A DNA stretch of 64,000 bases from Jeotgalibacillus marinus (GTDB lineage Bacteria > Bacillota > Bacilli > Bacillales > Jeotgalibacillaceae), in assembly GCF_040801915.1 (NCBI RefSeq), contig NZ_JBFMIA010000005.1:118011-182010 (forward strand). The letters run 5' to 3'. A program made the translations under genes and the position numbers. Each line of letters opens with the position of its first letter. Positions within the stretch are counted from its first letter, which is position 1. Positions 42,207 through 50,929 of this stretch are shown here, piece by piece. Below the pieces are notes generated by a model. It had not been told where the DNA came from. It saw nothing but the letters and a program-made list of their open reading frames with translations, and ran no database searches.

Positions 42207-42484
42207 TATTTTGAATACAGGAGATGATAACGGGCGTTCCATCTATGACAGAACTGTTTGGTTCTCATATTGTATAAGAGAGGTTACAAAATTAAAAATT
42301 GGGCTGAAAATGAACAGCATTGATTTTCCTAGGTTCCAGAAAATCGGGCTCCAACTATTGTCATATCCACGATTTTCGTCCGTGTTTTCATACTGACTTC
42401 TTATAACACAGCTAAGTTTGTATGCAAGTGTTTCAAAGATAAAAAACTTATAGAACAGCTTTTTCTCGACAGGGAGGTGAAGGA

Positions 42485-43441
42485 TTGAAAACTTCAAAAA
42501 TTAAGTGTTCCGTAGTGCCTATACTGCTTACGTTTGTTGTAGTATTCTTCTTAAGCACCTTTTTGCTCACTTTCTTTTTCTTTAGTGGAAGAACCCTCGT
42601 TGTACCTGATGAGTTTCCGGACATTCAAGCAGCTGTCAATGAGGCCAATCCAGGAGATACTATATTAGTCAAGCCAAAAGAAGATGGTACATCCTATGAG
42701 GAGAGCGTTGGCATTACTGAAGATGATATCAAGCTAATTGGTATCGGTAAAACAAAACCAGTCATAGATGGAACCGATGTGCAAGCTGAGGGTATAACTC
42801 TTAATGGTAAGTCGGGCGTAGTAGTGAAGAATTTTAGAATTCAAAACTTTACCGTTGCTGGCATTTCCTTAAGTAGTGGTTCAGGCAACAACTTGATTAA
42901 GGGTAATACCGTTAATAATAATGGAGTGAATGGTATTTCCTTAAGTAGTGGTTCAGGTAACAACTTGATTAAAGGTAATAATGTTAATAATAATGGAGTG
43001 GATGGTATTTCCTTAAACAATTCAGGTAGTAACATGATTAAAAGAAATATCGCTAATAATACTGAAAGTGGCAGTGGTATTTTCTTAAGCATTTCAAATG
43101 ACAACATGATTAAAGGAAATACCACTAATGATAATGGTAGTAGTGGTATTATTTTATCCCTCAATTCAAATAGCAACATGATTACAGGGAATCTCGTTAA
43201 TAAGAATGAGGTGAATGGTATTGTCTTAAGCACTTCAGATGATAACCTAATTACACGGAATAAAGTTAATGAGAATGATAATATTGGTATTTTCTTAAAC
43301 TCAACTTCTAATCAAAATAATGTTTTCTTTAATCGTGCGTTCGGTAACACTCCTGGTCCTGATATTGAAAATCAAGGTGCCAATAATAATTTTAAAGGGA
43401 ATAAATGTGGTAACGGTTCCCCAATCAGTATATGTAACTAA
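42485..43441 (+). CDS. Membrane-anchored right-handed beta-helix (NosD-like) repeat protein
   Basis: A 318-residue protein starting at TTG 42485 with GGAGGTG upstream. A hydrophobic segment (about 10-33) acts as signal anchor, then LVVPDEFPDIQAAVNEANPGDTI opens a pectate-lyase/NosD-type beta-helix. The helix continues as about eight repeats of the form NLIKGNTVNNNGVNGISLS. Such folds bind or cleave surface polysaccharides or act as adhesive repeats, but catalytic residues of a known lyase are not evident. Two cysteines occur near the C-terminus (NKCGNGSPISICN). It is flanked on both sides by IS3-family remnants, between genes that are neighbours in core Bacillus order, so it is probably acquired. 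Function unknown. Confidence 0.78.
   Translation: MKTSKIKCSVVPILLTFVVVFFLSTFLLTFFFFSGRTLVVPDEFPDIQAAVNEANPGDTILVKPKEDGTSYEESVGITEDDIKLIGIGKTKPVIDGTDVQAEGITLNGKSGVVVKNFRIQNFTVAGISLSSGSGNNLIKGNTVNNNGVNGISLSSGSGNNLIKGNNVNNNGVDGISLNNSGSNMIKRNIANNTESGSGIFLSISNDNMIKGNTTNDNGSSGIILSLNSNSNMITGNLVNKNEVNGIVLSTSDDNLITRNKVNENDNIGIFLNSTSNQNNVFFNRAFGNTPGPDIENQGANNNFKGNKCGNGSPISICN
42860..43003 (+). repeat. Tandem 72-bp repeat inside the beta-helix gene
   Basis: Two adjoining 72-bp units (42860-42931, 42932-43003) are nearly identical, encoding GISLSSGSGNNLIKGN plus a NNNGV linker. Further coils downstream are more diverged and of unequal length. The pair suggests a recent duplication and possible copy-number variation. 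Confidence 0.8.
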
Positions 43442-43475
43442 TCCGTTCTGGGTCTACTTATCCCTACGTCTTTGT

Positions 43476-43795
43476 GAAGTGAACCCAAAAATTTAGACAC
43501 TTAGGCAACGGATACAGCATGAGTCCGGTATCTGAAGTGAGTATTGTCAAGTAGACAGGAAGTAAAAATCTCTACTAAGCAACCTAATTCCTATGGTCAT
43601 AGGAGTTAGGTTGTTTAATTTTTTCTGAAAACGCTGATGGTTATAGAAATGAATACTTTCAACCGAGGACCCTCAAAGGGAACCTTCACTTGCTAAATGT
43701 CTTTTAACTCCACTAGTTTTTCTTCTTTTGAAAATTTATCCATAAAAAAACCGCACCTCCAATTATTAGTGTTGTCTAACAATTGGTGTGCAGTT
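43476..43795 (-). mobile_element. Internally deleted IS3-family element, right copy
   Basis: About 320 bp with ends related to the left copy (AGTGAACCCAAAAATTTAGAC and ACTGCACACCAATTGTTAGAC). On the minus strand it keeps the orfA beginning (MDKFSKEEKLVELKDI, then a stop) and the very end of an IS3 transposase (FYNHQRFQKKLNNLTP). Everything between is deleted. A hairpin (AACCTAATTCC/GGAGTTAGGTT) lies in the middle. About 100 bp next to the right end are closely similar to the left copy. Nothing else is seen between 43442 and 43813. Confidence 0.75.
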
Positions 43796-43813
43796 CAAAG
43801 TTGAGGAATTCTT

Positions 43814-44080
43814 TTATATCGCAATACCTTTTTTTCTGAAATGATCAAGCATAGTTGAACGTGATGACAACTTTGAAGAAACAAGTTCTTCTAATACCGA
43901 CATATAAAAGCTGCTATCAAAACGTTGTTGAAGCATTAGCGTAAGTTCGATCGAGACTTGAACAATTGTATCAGATGCATCCGTATATTTACGACCGAAA
44001 TAAATAAAGCCAATTGCTTCATCACTTAACTTAAAGCCTTTCGTTTCTAGATCAGCTAAAAAATTATCTAATGAATTCAT
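43814..44080 (-). CDS. Small conserved protein (DUF6123-like)
   Basis: An 88-residue soluble protein without known domain; it resembles the short proteins labelled DUF6123 that are often next to ypcP in Bacillaceae, though I give this only moderate weight. Notable stretches are LADLETKGFKLSDEAIGFIYFGRKYTDAS and the C-terminal MLDHFRKKGIAI. Its ATG overlaps the ypcP stop as ATGA, so it is translationally coupled to the 5'-3' exonuclease and may act with it. It ends just before the IS3-bounded island. Confidence 0.7.
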   Translation of the reverse strand: MNSLDNFLADLETKGFKLSDEAIGFIYFGRKYTDASDTIVQVSIELTLMLQQRFDSSFYMSVLEELVSSKLSSRSTMLDHFRKKGIAI

Positions 44081-44970
44081 TTTCGACCACCTGAGTGAAC
44101 GGTATTACTCGTTAAAAATCGGTGCACTGTTTTTAATTCATGCCAGTCGATGATTTCTTGCGCTGTAGATGGAACACCTGCCCACTCTCCATAGAGAACA
44201 TCAGGCAAAGGTACTTCGCAATGAATGGCTGCAAGGTTTCTTGATACATGGAGCATATCTAAATCTTCTTCAATTTTCTTTCGTTGGGAAGGGGTGATTG
44301 CATGAAGATTCTCTAGAATTCCATCAATTGTTTCATGCTCTTTGATCAATTTAAACGCTGTTTTTTCCCCAATCCCTTTTACCCCTGGATACCCATCACT
44401 CGGGTCGCCCATGAGGCCTTTAACATCTATAAATTGATTTGGCGTAATACCGTATTCTTCAACAAAACGAATTTCATTAAATCGCTCGTATGTGCCATAT
44501 CCTTTTTTAACGAGCCAAATCTCCACGTTTTTTGTTAGTAACTGTAGCAAATCTTTGTCTCCACTCACAATACTCACTTTTGTTGAATTATCGGCAAGTT
44601 TGGCGATTGTTCCAATACAATCATCAGCTTCATACCCCGTAACTCCGATATTGGTAAACGAAAAATGAGATGCGATCTCTTTAACCAAATCAAATTGCGG
44701 AATTAGCTCACTAGGTGGTGCTTGTCGGTTTGCCTTATACTCTTGGTAAACTTCATTTCGGAATGTTTTGGACCCCATATCCCAACACACCGCCACATGA
44801 GTTGGTTGCACCTGTTGGATGGCCGTTAGCGAGTGACGAATAAACCCTTGTATCGCATTCGTTGGTGTGCCATGACGATTGATCATAAATTGATTGGTCA
44901 TCGCTGTAGCAAAAAATGAACGAAATAATAGTGCCATCCCATCTATTAGTAAAATATGTTTTTGCTGCAT
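44077..44970 (-). CDS. ypcP: 5'-3' exonuclease YpcP
   Basis: A 297-residue structure-specific 5' nuclease related to the N-terminal domain of DNA polymerase I. The PIN-like core has LLIDGMALLFRSFFA, CWDMGSKTFRNEVYQEYKANR, TGYEADDCIGTIA and VSGDKDLLQLL (acidic metal ligands). The helix-3-turn-helix segment is VKGLMGDPSDGYPGVKGIGEKTA. It likely removes RNA primers or flaps, in partial redundancy with PolA. The SD GAGGGAA precedes the ATG. It starts about 20 bp after the sulfurtransferase gene. Confidence 0.92.
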   Translation of the reverse strand: MQQKHILLIDGMALLFRSFFATAMTNQFMINRHGTPTNAIQGFIRHSLTAIQQVQPTHVAVCWDMGSKTFRNEVYQEYKANRQAPPSELIPQFDLVKEIASHFSFTNIGVTGYEADDCIGTIAKLADNSTKVSIVSGDKDLLQLLTKNVEIWLVKKGYGTYERFNEIRFVEEYGITPNQFIDVKGLMGDPSDGYPGVKGIGEKTAFKLIKEHETIDGILENLHAITPSQRKKIEEDLDMLHVSRNLAAIHCEVPLPDVLYGEWAGVPSTAQEIIDWHELKTVHRFLTSNTVHSGGRK

Positions 44971-44991
44971 TTTAAATTTCCCTCACTTCAC

Positions 44992-45846
44992 TTACTTCTT
45001 CACAAAATCGGTTGAATCTCCAAGTTCGATTTCATTGTCATCATAGGAAACCCAATCACTGTAGCTTCCTGGATAAAGTTTTACATTTTGGAATCCGGCT
45101 TGCTTTAGGGCAATTATATTTGGTGTAGCAGTTATCCCACTCCCGCAATACACAACAATTGATCGATCTTTTTCCCAATCTGCAAACCGATTCTCTTGTT
45201 CTGCATCTTTTAAAAAGAATCCCTTATGTAAGACATTCATCCAGTCTTTATTGATTGCACCTGGAATATGACCTGCTACACGATCAATTGGCTCATTTTG
45301 ACCAATATAACGGTCGTATGAACGTGAATCAATTAAGATTGATGTTGTTTCGCCATTGACGATTTTTTTTACTTCATCAACATCCGTCTTCATCTCATGT
45401 TGAATATTCGGTGTGAAAATTACTTCTTCTGGTTGTTGTTGTTCAGTTTCAATAGGCAACTGATGAGCTTGCCATTCTTTAAAGCCACCATTTAGGATAT
45501 ACACTTGTTCATGGCCAAAATAACGTAATAACCACCAACAGCGGGATGCAAAGGCACCTTCTCCTCCGTCATACGCAACTACGATGGAAGAATTTGATAC
45601 ACCTGATTTTTGCAATAATTGCTTAAAGTCATTTTCTACAGGTAATGGATGACGTCCACCGTGCTTCCCTGGAGCACCAGAAAGGTCTTTATTTAAGTCA
45701 AAATAAACAGCGCTTGGAATATGCCCAGCAAGAAATTGAGTTTTACCTTCTGATGGATTTTGCAATGAGAAACGACAGTCAATCACTACCACATTTTGTT
45801 GATCAAATTTTTCAGCTAACCATGCAGCCGTTACCGTATAGTTCAT
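44992..45846 (-). CDS. Sulfurtransferase (two rhodanese domains, SseA-like)
   Basis: A 284-residue protein of two rhodanese domains; the N-terminal one (about 1-130) is inactive and the C-terminal one holds the catalytic Cys234 in VVYCGSGITATPN. The loop CGSGITA is typical of 3-mercaptopyruvate or thiosulfate sulfurtransferases. It would pass a persulfide sulfur to cyanide, thiols or unknown acceptors. The SD GGGGGCGG is upstream of the ATG. It lies about 20 bp upstream of ypcP and just after the small cysteine-rich gene. Confidence 0.9.
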   Translation of the reverse strand: MNYTVTAAWLAEKFDQQNVVVIDCRFSLQNPSEGKTQFLAGHIPSAVYFDLNKDLSGAPGKHGGRHPLPVENDFKQLLQKSGVSNSSIVVAYDGGEGAFASRCWWLLRYFGHEQVYILNGGFKEWQAHQLPIETEQQQPEEVIFTPNIQHEMKTDVDEVKKIVNGETTSILIDSRSYDRYIGQNEPIDRVAGHIPGAINKDWMNVLHKGFFLKDAEQENRFADWEKDRSIVVYCGSGITATPNIIALKQAGFQNVKLYPGSYSDWVSYDDNEIELGDSTDFVKK

Positions 45847-45858
45847 TTAATCCGCCCC

Positions 45859-46029
45859 CTATGATTCTTTTTTCATAAGCTTGATAATGTGTAGTTTTGG
45901 TTCCCAGCAGTCGAATTGATAATGAGTTTTTGTTTGGAAGCCTAATCGTTTGCAACGATAGATCATTCCCTCTTGTGTTTTTATCGACTGAAAATGAATG
46001 CAAGTCGCACACGCGTGGAAATCCTTCAC
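45859..46029 (-). CDS. Small four-cysteine zinc-ribbon-like protein
   Basis: The conserved part reads VKDFHACATCIHF, then YRCKRLGF and QFDCWEP: four cysteines as CxxC plus two singles, suggesting a zinc site. From the GTG at 46029 the product has 56 residues; in-frame starts at 46077 (TTG) would overlap the dynA end by 46 bp. The SD GGGGAG sits rather far from the GTG, so the start is uncertain. It lies between dynA and the sulfurtransferase gene. I recall similar small proteins in Bacillus but no function. Confidence 0.6.
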   Translation of the reverse strand: MKDFHACATCIHFQSIKTQEGMIYRCKRLGFQTKTHYQFDCWEPKLHIIKLMKKES

Positions 46030-46031
46030 CT

Positions 46032-49000
46032 TTACGTAATGCTCCCCTCTGTAATTCGTTGGTAAGCGTGTGTCCAATGTTCGATTACTTCGTCAGATTG
46101 CAATCCTTCTAGTGCACTATCAATTTGATCCAGTAAATCGCACCTCCATCTATTATACATGTCTCGACCAGTAGTTGAAAACTGTTCATCAACCCATTCT
46201 ACTAATCGCGATTGCTCCTTCTTGATTTCACTTGCTGTTATTTTACGTAATCGAGCTTCTAACTTATCTCTCATGACTTTCTTTTCGTTTTTTTCAAAGA
46301 AGGACTTTGTGTTTTTAAACGATGACAGCTCTGTTTTAAATTCTGAAGGATTGAGAACCTGAAACCATGTTGTAAAAGTTACTAACTCTTTTTCTTCCCA
46401 TTCAACTTGTGGTCGGATTCCTTCAGGAAATATTGATCGAACCTTTGTCCATTCTATCTCTAAGCTGTTTGCTATTTGATGTTCAATAAATTGAGCCATA
46501 CGATGATTGATCACACGTAGTTCTTGCGCAAAATCAAAACCGAGCATTTTTAGTAATGATATTATCGCCTCTTGCAGCGCTTTTTGACTTGATTGTTGAA
46601 TAAATAATGTTGGGTTAAAAGATTCCTTAAAAAAATCAGAGAATCGGTAAAATACCCGTTGTTCCATGTAAAATAAAAGCTCATTAAGCTCTTGTTCAGA
46701 GCGTTTTTCAACAGAATGAAATTGGGGATTTTCAAATCGACTAAGTACCAAGGATTTGCTTTGGTTTAAAATGGTCAATTTTTCTTTTTTCTGTTCATCG
46801 CTCTGCTTAGAAGATTCAATTAAACCCTCTATGCGCTGGACCACCATGTTAAAGTCCCTGTTAGCAACACTCAACGCCATCCCATGAAGATCATGACGTA
46901 AAAAGTCATGAAAGTCTTCTTTAAATAAATCAATTCCAGATTTTTTTGAAACAGTTTGATCACCGCTGATCGCTTGAAGGCTAGAGACCCCGAAAATTCG
47001 CGGAAAACGAATGCCAAAAGCGATTAGCTGATCTTTAATATAAGCCAATACAAGTTCTTTTTCTTTTTCACTTTCAGCAAGGTCGACAGCATTTACGACA
47101 AAAAACATCTTGTCTAACTCGAAGCTTTCTTTCACACGTCCTAGCTGTATTAAAAATTCACGATCTGCATGAGCAAAAGCATGGTTGTAATAGGTGACAA
47201 ATAAGATTGCGTCCGCATTCCGAATATAATCAAACGAAACATCTGTATGACGAGCATTGATTGAATCAGCACCTGGTGTATCAACAATCGTAACCCCTTC
47301 ATCCCCAAGAGGAGAATCTACATAATAATCGATGCTTTCAACGAAGCATGACTGATGTTCATTTGCGACGTACCCTTCAAATTCCACCCTACTTACATGT
47401 AACCTCTCACCTAAGTTGTCTTTATAAGTTTTCCACCCTTTTATAAATGCTTGAATAAAACTTTTCTTCGTGTCGTTCCCAAGGATACCTTTTTCAACAA
47501 TCATTGTTGCCATAATGTAAGCCTCTTGTAAATCTTTCGGATAATGATTAAAATCAGCCATCACCTCTTGCAAATCATTCAATAAACCCTCCTGTTTTTT
47601 TAAAAAAATGTGGACCGTTCCATCTGGATTTTCATTATTCGGTGGTTTAATTTTGTTAATTGAAGCAGTTGTTGGATTTGGTGAAACGGGCAAAACCTTT
47701 TTTCCAAGCAGTGCATTTGCAAAGGAAGATTTACCAGCACTAAACGCACCAAATAAAGCGATTGTAAAATCCTTTGATTGTAGTTTCTTTATTCTCCTTA
47801 AGAGTAACTCACGTTGACGTTCGAACCCTTTTAACCCCTTGATATGTTCACTTGCAAGGTTTAAATTGTGTATGACCTTTTTTTCATCCCATTTGACTGA
47901 GGGATCTTTTTGAACAACACCACTTGCAGTGACGCTGATTTCTTCACTTGTTACCCCATTATATGAAGACAATTCGTCTATATAAGTGACTTCCTCTTCT
48001 GCTCTATTCCAATCACTTCGCCAGTTTAAAAGAGTTTTTTGAATATCATCGCTTGTTGGCTGATGTGGAAATGAAATTTTCAATTCTAGATTAGTTAAGT
48101 ATCGTAACGCATTTGCTTTTTGATGGATGGTCATCCATTCTTTTTCTGATTGAACGGTATAGTCTTCTATCATTTGTTCAAAATCATTTAACAGTTGTTT
48201 CTTCATTTGAACAAGTTTACTTTTAGCCTCAGAACGAATACTTTTTGCAACATCCTCACAGTAATTTAACACGGACTGCCCATTTACTTCTGCGCCTCGC
48301 TTAACAAGCTTCTCAACTCGTTCACCTGTAATGATAATTGCGATCTTATCAATCTTGTTGGACCATCCGACATCCACAATCCCCGCTCTCTTTAAGCTTG
48401 TGTGACAACAATTTTTCATATGCCATTCAAGTTGTCGCTGCACAACTGATTGAAAGGTTTCTACAAATTCCTCTGTCCTTTTAATACGTTCTTCTGCTGT
48501 TTTTTTTGATGAAAACAGCAAACCTATCTTAAATGAAGGTTGCATTGCTTCTAAAAATAATTGTGCTTTTTCTCGAACTTCAGCAGGCATTAAGTATGCA
48601 GATTTTAATAATTGATCTTGTTCTTTGTTAAACGACTCGATCCAGTCACCCAAAGAATAAGATTGATGTTTTTTCTTAAACGTTTCTTCCTTTTGAAAAA
48701 CCAATTCTTTTTCATCTATTTCTTTTTTTGAAAGAAAATCGCTATATATATCCAGCATGTCTTTGTATTCATCTAGCAAGAAGTCATGGTGCTCTTGCTT
48801 TAGCATTGAAAGTGAATCAGTTGTCGTTTGTAATATAACTTCTTTACGATTGTCCATTAAAGACGTGACATATGAGTGAATTCCATCAATCTCATTGTGG
48901 GCATGACTCTGATCTTTTAATGTTGTGTAGTGAAAAGCTTTTGGTGTGGCTTCCCAAGCAGCAAAAGCTTCTTCTGTTGATTGTTTAAAAATTGAAAACG

Positions 49001-49643
49001 GCAATTCCTCATCGCGGTGCTTATCAATTTGATTGATGATGGCATGCACTGGGCGATTGAAATGAATTAAATTTCGTATGTATTCAAAATTCATTTGGGA
49101 TTGGACATGGTTATAGTCCATTACGTAAAAACATAGATCTGCTAGGTGAATAGCCGACTCTGTTGATTGTTTATGTGCGTCGTCTACTGAATCAATCCCT
49201 GGTGTATCCAGCACAGTTACCCCTGTAGGAATATTTGACTTCGTACGATATAAATCAATTCGCTTTATTTTTACGCCGTCTTTCCCTAATTCTCCAATCA
49301 CTGTTTCATCTAATGACGGCAATAATTCGATGATTTGATTATCATTTGTTGTCACACGAATATTTTTGTTTTCTCCAGTGTGAATGGCAATTAAATTTGC
49401 ACTTGTTGGGATTGGACTTGAGGGAAGAATCTCTTCGCCCATCAAGCGATTGATCATTGCAGATTTCCCTGCAGAAAAGTGCCCACAAAAAGCCACGATC
49501 AATTCTTCTTGGACAAGTTTATGTGCTAATTTTTCAATTTTAATCGCTCTCGTCTCATCCTGATTTTCAACACACTGAGAGTGAAATTCGGCTAATTGGT
49601 ATAATAAATTTTCTTTGTTTTCTTCAAACAATTGACGTTCCAT
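46032..49643 (-). CDS. dynA: Bacterial dynamin DynA (double dynamin-like protein)
   Basis: A 1203-residue protein made of two fused dynamin-like units, as in B. subtilis DynA (YpbR). GTPase 1: Walker A GHFSAGKSAMINRL near 54-67, G2 PTSANL, G3 DTPGIDSVDDAH. GTPase 2: GAFSAGKSSFANALL near 635-650, G2 PTTASI, G3 DTPGADSINARHT. Each is followed by long helical stalk regions with hydrophobic paddle-like stretches. DynA tethers and fuses membranes and helps repair after phage or antibiotic damage. It starts with ATG after GGGGATG. A small zinc-ribbon gene follows with overlap or contact. The length and both G domains are intact. Confidence 0.93.
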   Translation of the reverse strand: MERQLFEENKENLLYQLAEFHSQCVENQDETRAIKIEKLAHKLVQEELIVAFCGHFSAGKSAMINRLMGEEILPSSPIPTSANLIAIHTGENKNIRVTTNDNQIIELLPSLDETVIGELGKDGVKIKRIDLYRTKSNIPTGVTVLDTPGIDSVDDAHKQSTESAIHLADLCFYVMDYNHVQSQMNFEYIRNLIHFNRPVHAIINQIDKHRDEELPFSIFKQSTEEAFAAWEATPKAFHYTTLKDQSHAHNEIDGIHSYVTSLMDNRKEVILQTTTDSLSMLKQEHHDFLLDEYKDMLDIYSDFLSKKEIDEKELVFQKEETFKKKHQSYSLGDWIESFNKEQDQLLKSAYLMPAEVREKAQLFLEAMQPSFKIGLLFSSKKTAEERIKRTEEFVETFQSVVQRQLEWHMKNCCHTSLKRAGIVDVGWSNKIDKIAIIITGERVEKLVKRGAEVNGQSVLNYCEDVAKSIRSEAKSKLVQMKKQLLNDFEQMIEDYTVQSEKEWMTIHQKANALRYLTNLELKISFPHQPTSDDIQKTLLNWRSDWNRAEEEVTYIDELSSYNGVTSEEISVTASGVVQKDPSVKWDEKKVIHNLNLASEHIKGLKGFERQRELLLRRIKKLQSKDFTIALFGAFSAGKSSFANALLGKKVLPVSPNPTTASINKIKPPNNENPDGTVHIFLKKQEGLLNDLQEVMADFNHYPKDLQEAYIMATMIVEKGILGNDTKKSFIQAFIKGWKTYKDNLGERLHVSRVEFEGYVANEHQSCFVESIDYYVDSPLGDEGVTIVDTPGADSINARHTDVSFDYIRNADAILFVTYYNHAFAHADREFLIQLGRVKESFELDKMFFVVNAVDLAESEKEKELVLAYIKDQLIAFGIRFPRIFGVSSLQAISGDQTVSKKSGIDLFKEDFHDFLRHDLHGMALSVANRDFNMVVQRIEGLIESSKQSDEQKKEKLTILNQSKSLVLSRFENPQFHSVEKRSEQELNELLFYMEQRVFYRFSDFFKESFNPTLFIQQSSQKALQEAIISLLKMLGFDFAQELRVINHRMAQFIEHQIANSLEIEWTKVRSIFPEGIRPQVEWEEKELVTFTTWFQVLNPSEFKTELSSFKNTKSFFEKNEKKVMRDKLEARLRKITASEIKKEQSRLVEWVDEQFSTTGRDMYNRWRCDLLDQIDSALEGLQSDEVIEHWTHAYQRITEGSIT

Positions 49644-49917
49644 GACACATGCATCCCCTTTTCCTTACCTTCTCTTAATTGTAGCGGATTTTTCAAGAGA
49701 ATCCTATCTTGACAAGAAAAATCACTCACAAAAGGAGTCGAATTATTCTTTTGGAATAATAAGTGGTGGGCTGACCAAAATTTTTAGGCATGTCTCCAGA
49801 ACAATAGAAGTGAAAGAAAATAACCATCTAGAAGTGCTTGCAACACGGATCTAGGTGACAATGTAGGTAAAGTGTGTTTCACACCAATTAAACACTATAA
49901 TCTCCTAAACGATAACG

Positions 49918-49949
49918 AACAAGCCTCTCATATACTGAGAAGCTTGTTT
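49918..49949 (-). terminator. Hairpin after the SDR gene; otherwise empty gap
   Basis: AACAAGC-TCTCA and TGAGA-GCTTGTT form an interrupted 12-bp stem about 27 bp past the SDR stop; the plus strand has the better T tail (TTTTAATTTTA). The rest of 49644-49976 must hold the dynA promoter, and no gene is seen. A 70-codon plus-strand frame at 49642-49854 has no family resemblance. Confidence 0.55.
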
Positions 49950-49976
49950 TAATTTTATTAAACATTTAACTACTAA

Positions 49977-50750
49977 TCAAAAACCCTGAATAGTCATTCC
50001 ACCATCTACAAAAAGTGTTTGCCCAGTTACGTAACTACCAGCATCCGAGACAAAGAAAATGGCTGGACCAACCAATTCATCTAACTGACCCACTCTTTTT
50101 AAAGGGGTGACAGCTAAAATGTCGTTCAAATACTCTTCGTTTGCTAACAACTGTTCCGTTAATGGGGTTTCAAAATACCAAGGTCCAATGGAATTTACGC
50201 GAATATTATGATCGCCCCACTCTAAAGCCAAGACTTTTGTCATTTGAATTAAAGCAGCTTTTGACGCAGCATACGCAACACCCGTCCGAAGTGCAACGTG
50301 TCCCGCTACAGAAGAAACGGATAAAATACTCCCCCCGCTTTCCTGCTCCTTCATGATTCTTCCGACTTCTTGAGACATCATAAATGCAGATTTCAAATTA
50401 GTATCCATAATTGCAGACCATTCTTCATCTGTTACTTCCGTAGCGGATGAGCGAATGTTGATTCCTGCATTATTGATCAAAATATCGATCTTTCCAATTG
50501 TTTCTTTAACATGTTTTATACAATTGTAGATTTGACTACGGTCGGTTACATCTACTGACATCACATGTGCTTTTCCACCCTGGCTTTTTATTAAGTTTGC
50601 TACTTCTTCAAGATCTTTTAGCGTACGAGAAAGTAACACTACTTCTGCACCAGCTTGAGCAAGACCAATCGATAAGGCCCTGCCAATTCCCCGACCTGCT
50701 CCTGTAATAATGGCTGTTTTTCCATCTAACCTAAACGAAGGTGTGTACAC
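49977..50750 (-). CDS. Short-chain dehydrogenase/reductase (SDR)
   Basis: A 257-residue classical SDR. The start GTG at 50750 has GAGAGGGA six bases upstream; the frame to 50867 is too long for the family. Motifs: cofactor TGAGRGIG near 14-21, NNAG near 90, Ser in SVSSVAG and YAASKAA (Tyr/Lys) near 155-161, and a C-terminal GQTLFVDGG. It resembles gluconate 5-dehydrogenase and 3-oxoacyl-ACP reductase groups. The substrate is unknown. It is a single-gene unit downstream of the carboxypeptidase gene. Confidence 0.88.
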   Translation of the reverse strand: MYTPSFRLDGKTAIITGAGRGIGRALSIGLAQAGAEVVLLSRTLKDLEEVANLIKSQGGKAHVMSVDVTDRSQIYNCIKHVKETIGKIDILINNAGINIRSSATEVTDEEWSAIMDTNLKSAFMMSQEVGRIMKEQESGGSILSVSSVAGHVALRTGVAYAASKAALIQMTKVLALEWGDHNIRVNSIGPWYFETPLTEQLLANEEYLNDILAVTPLKRVGQLDELVGPAIFFVSDAGSYVTGQTLFVDGGMTIQGF

Positions 50751-50929
50751 GCCTATCCCTCTCTCTATAAATATTGATGTATTAACGATTTGTGCCGTTA
50801 GAAAGATGATGATAAAATCCTCAATGAGAGGAACGTTCGTATATGTCTTGACCCCCGTATATACCACGAGGGGCTCTTTCTATGTTAAGTCCCCGAAAAT
50901 GCTGCTAACTGGAATGCTCTTACCGAATC

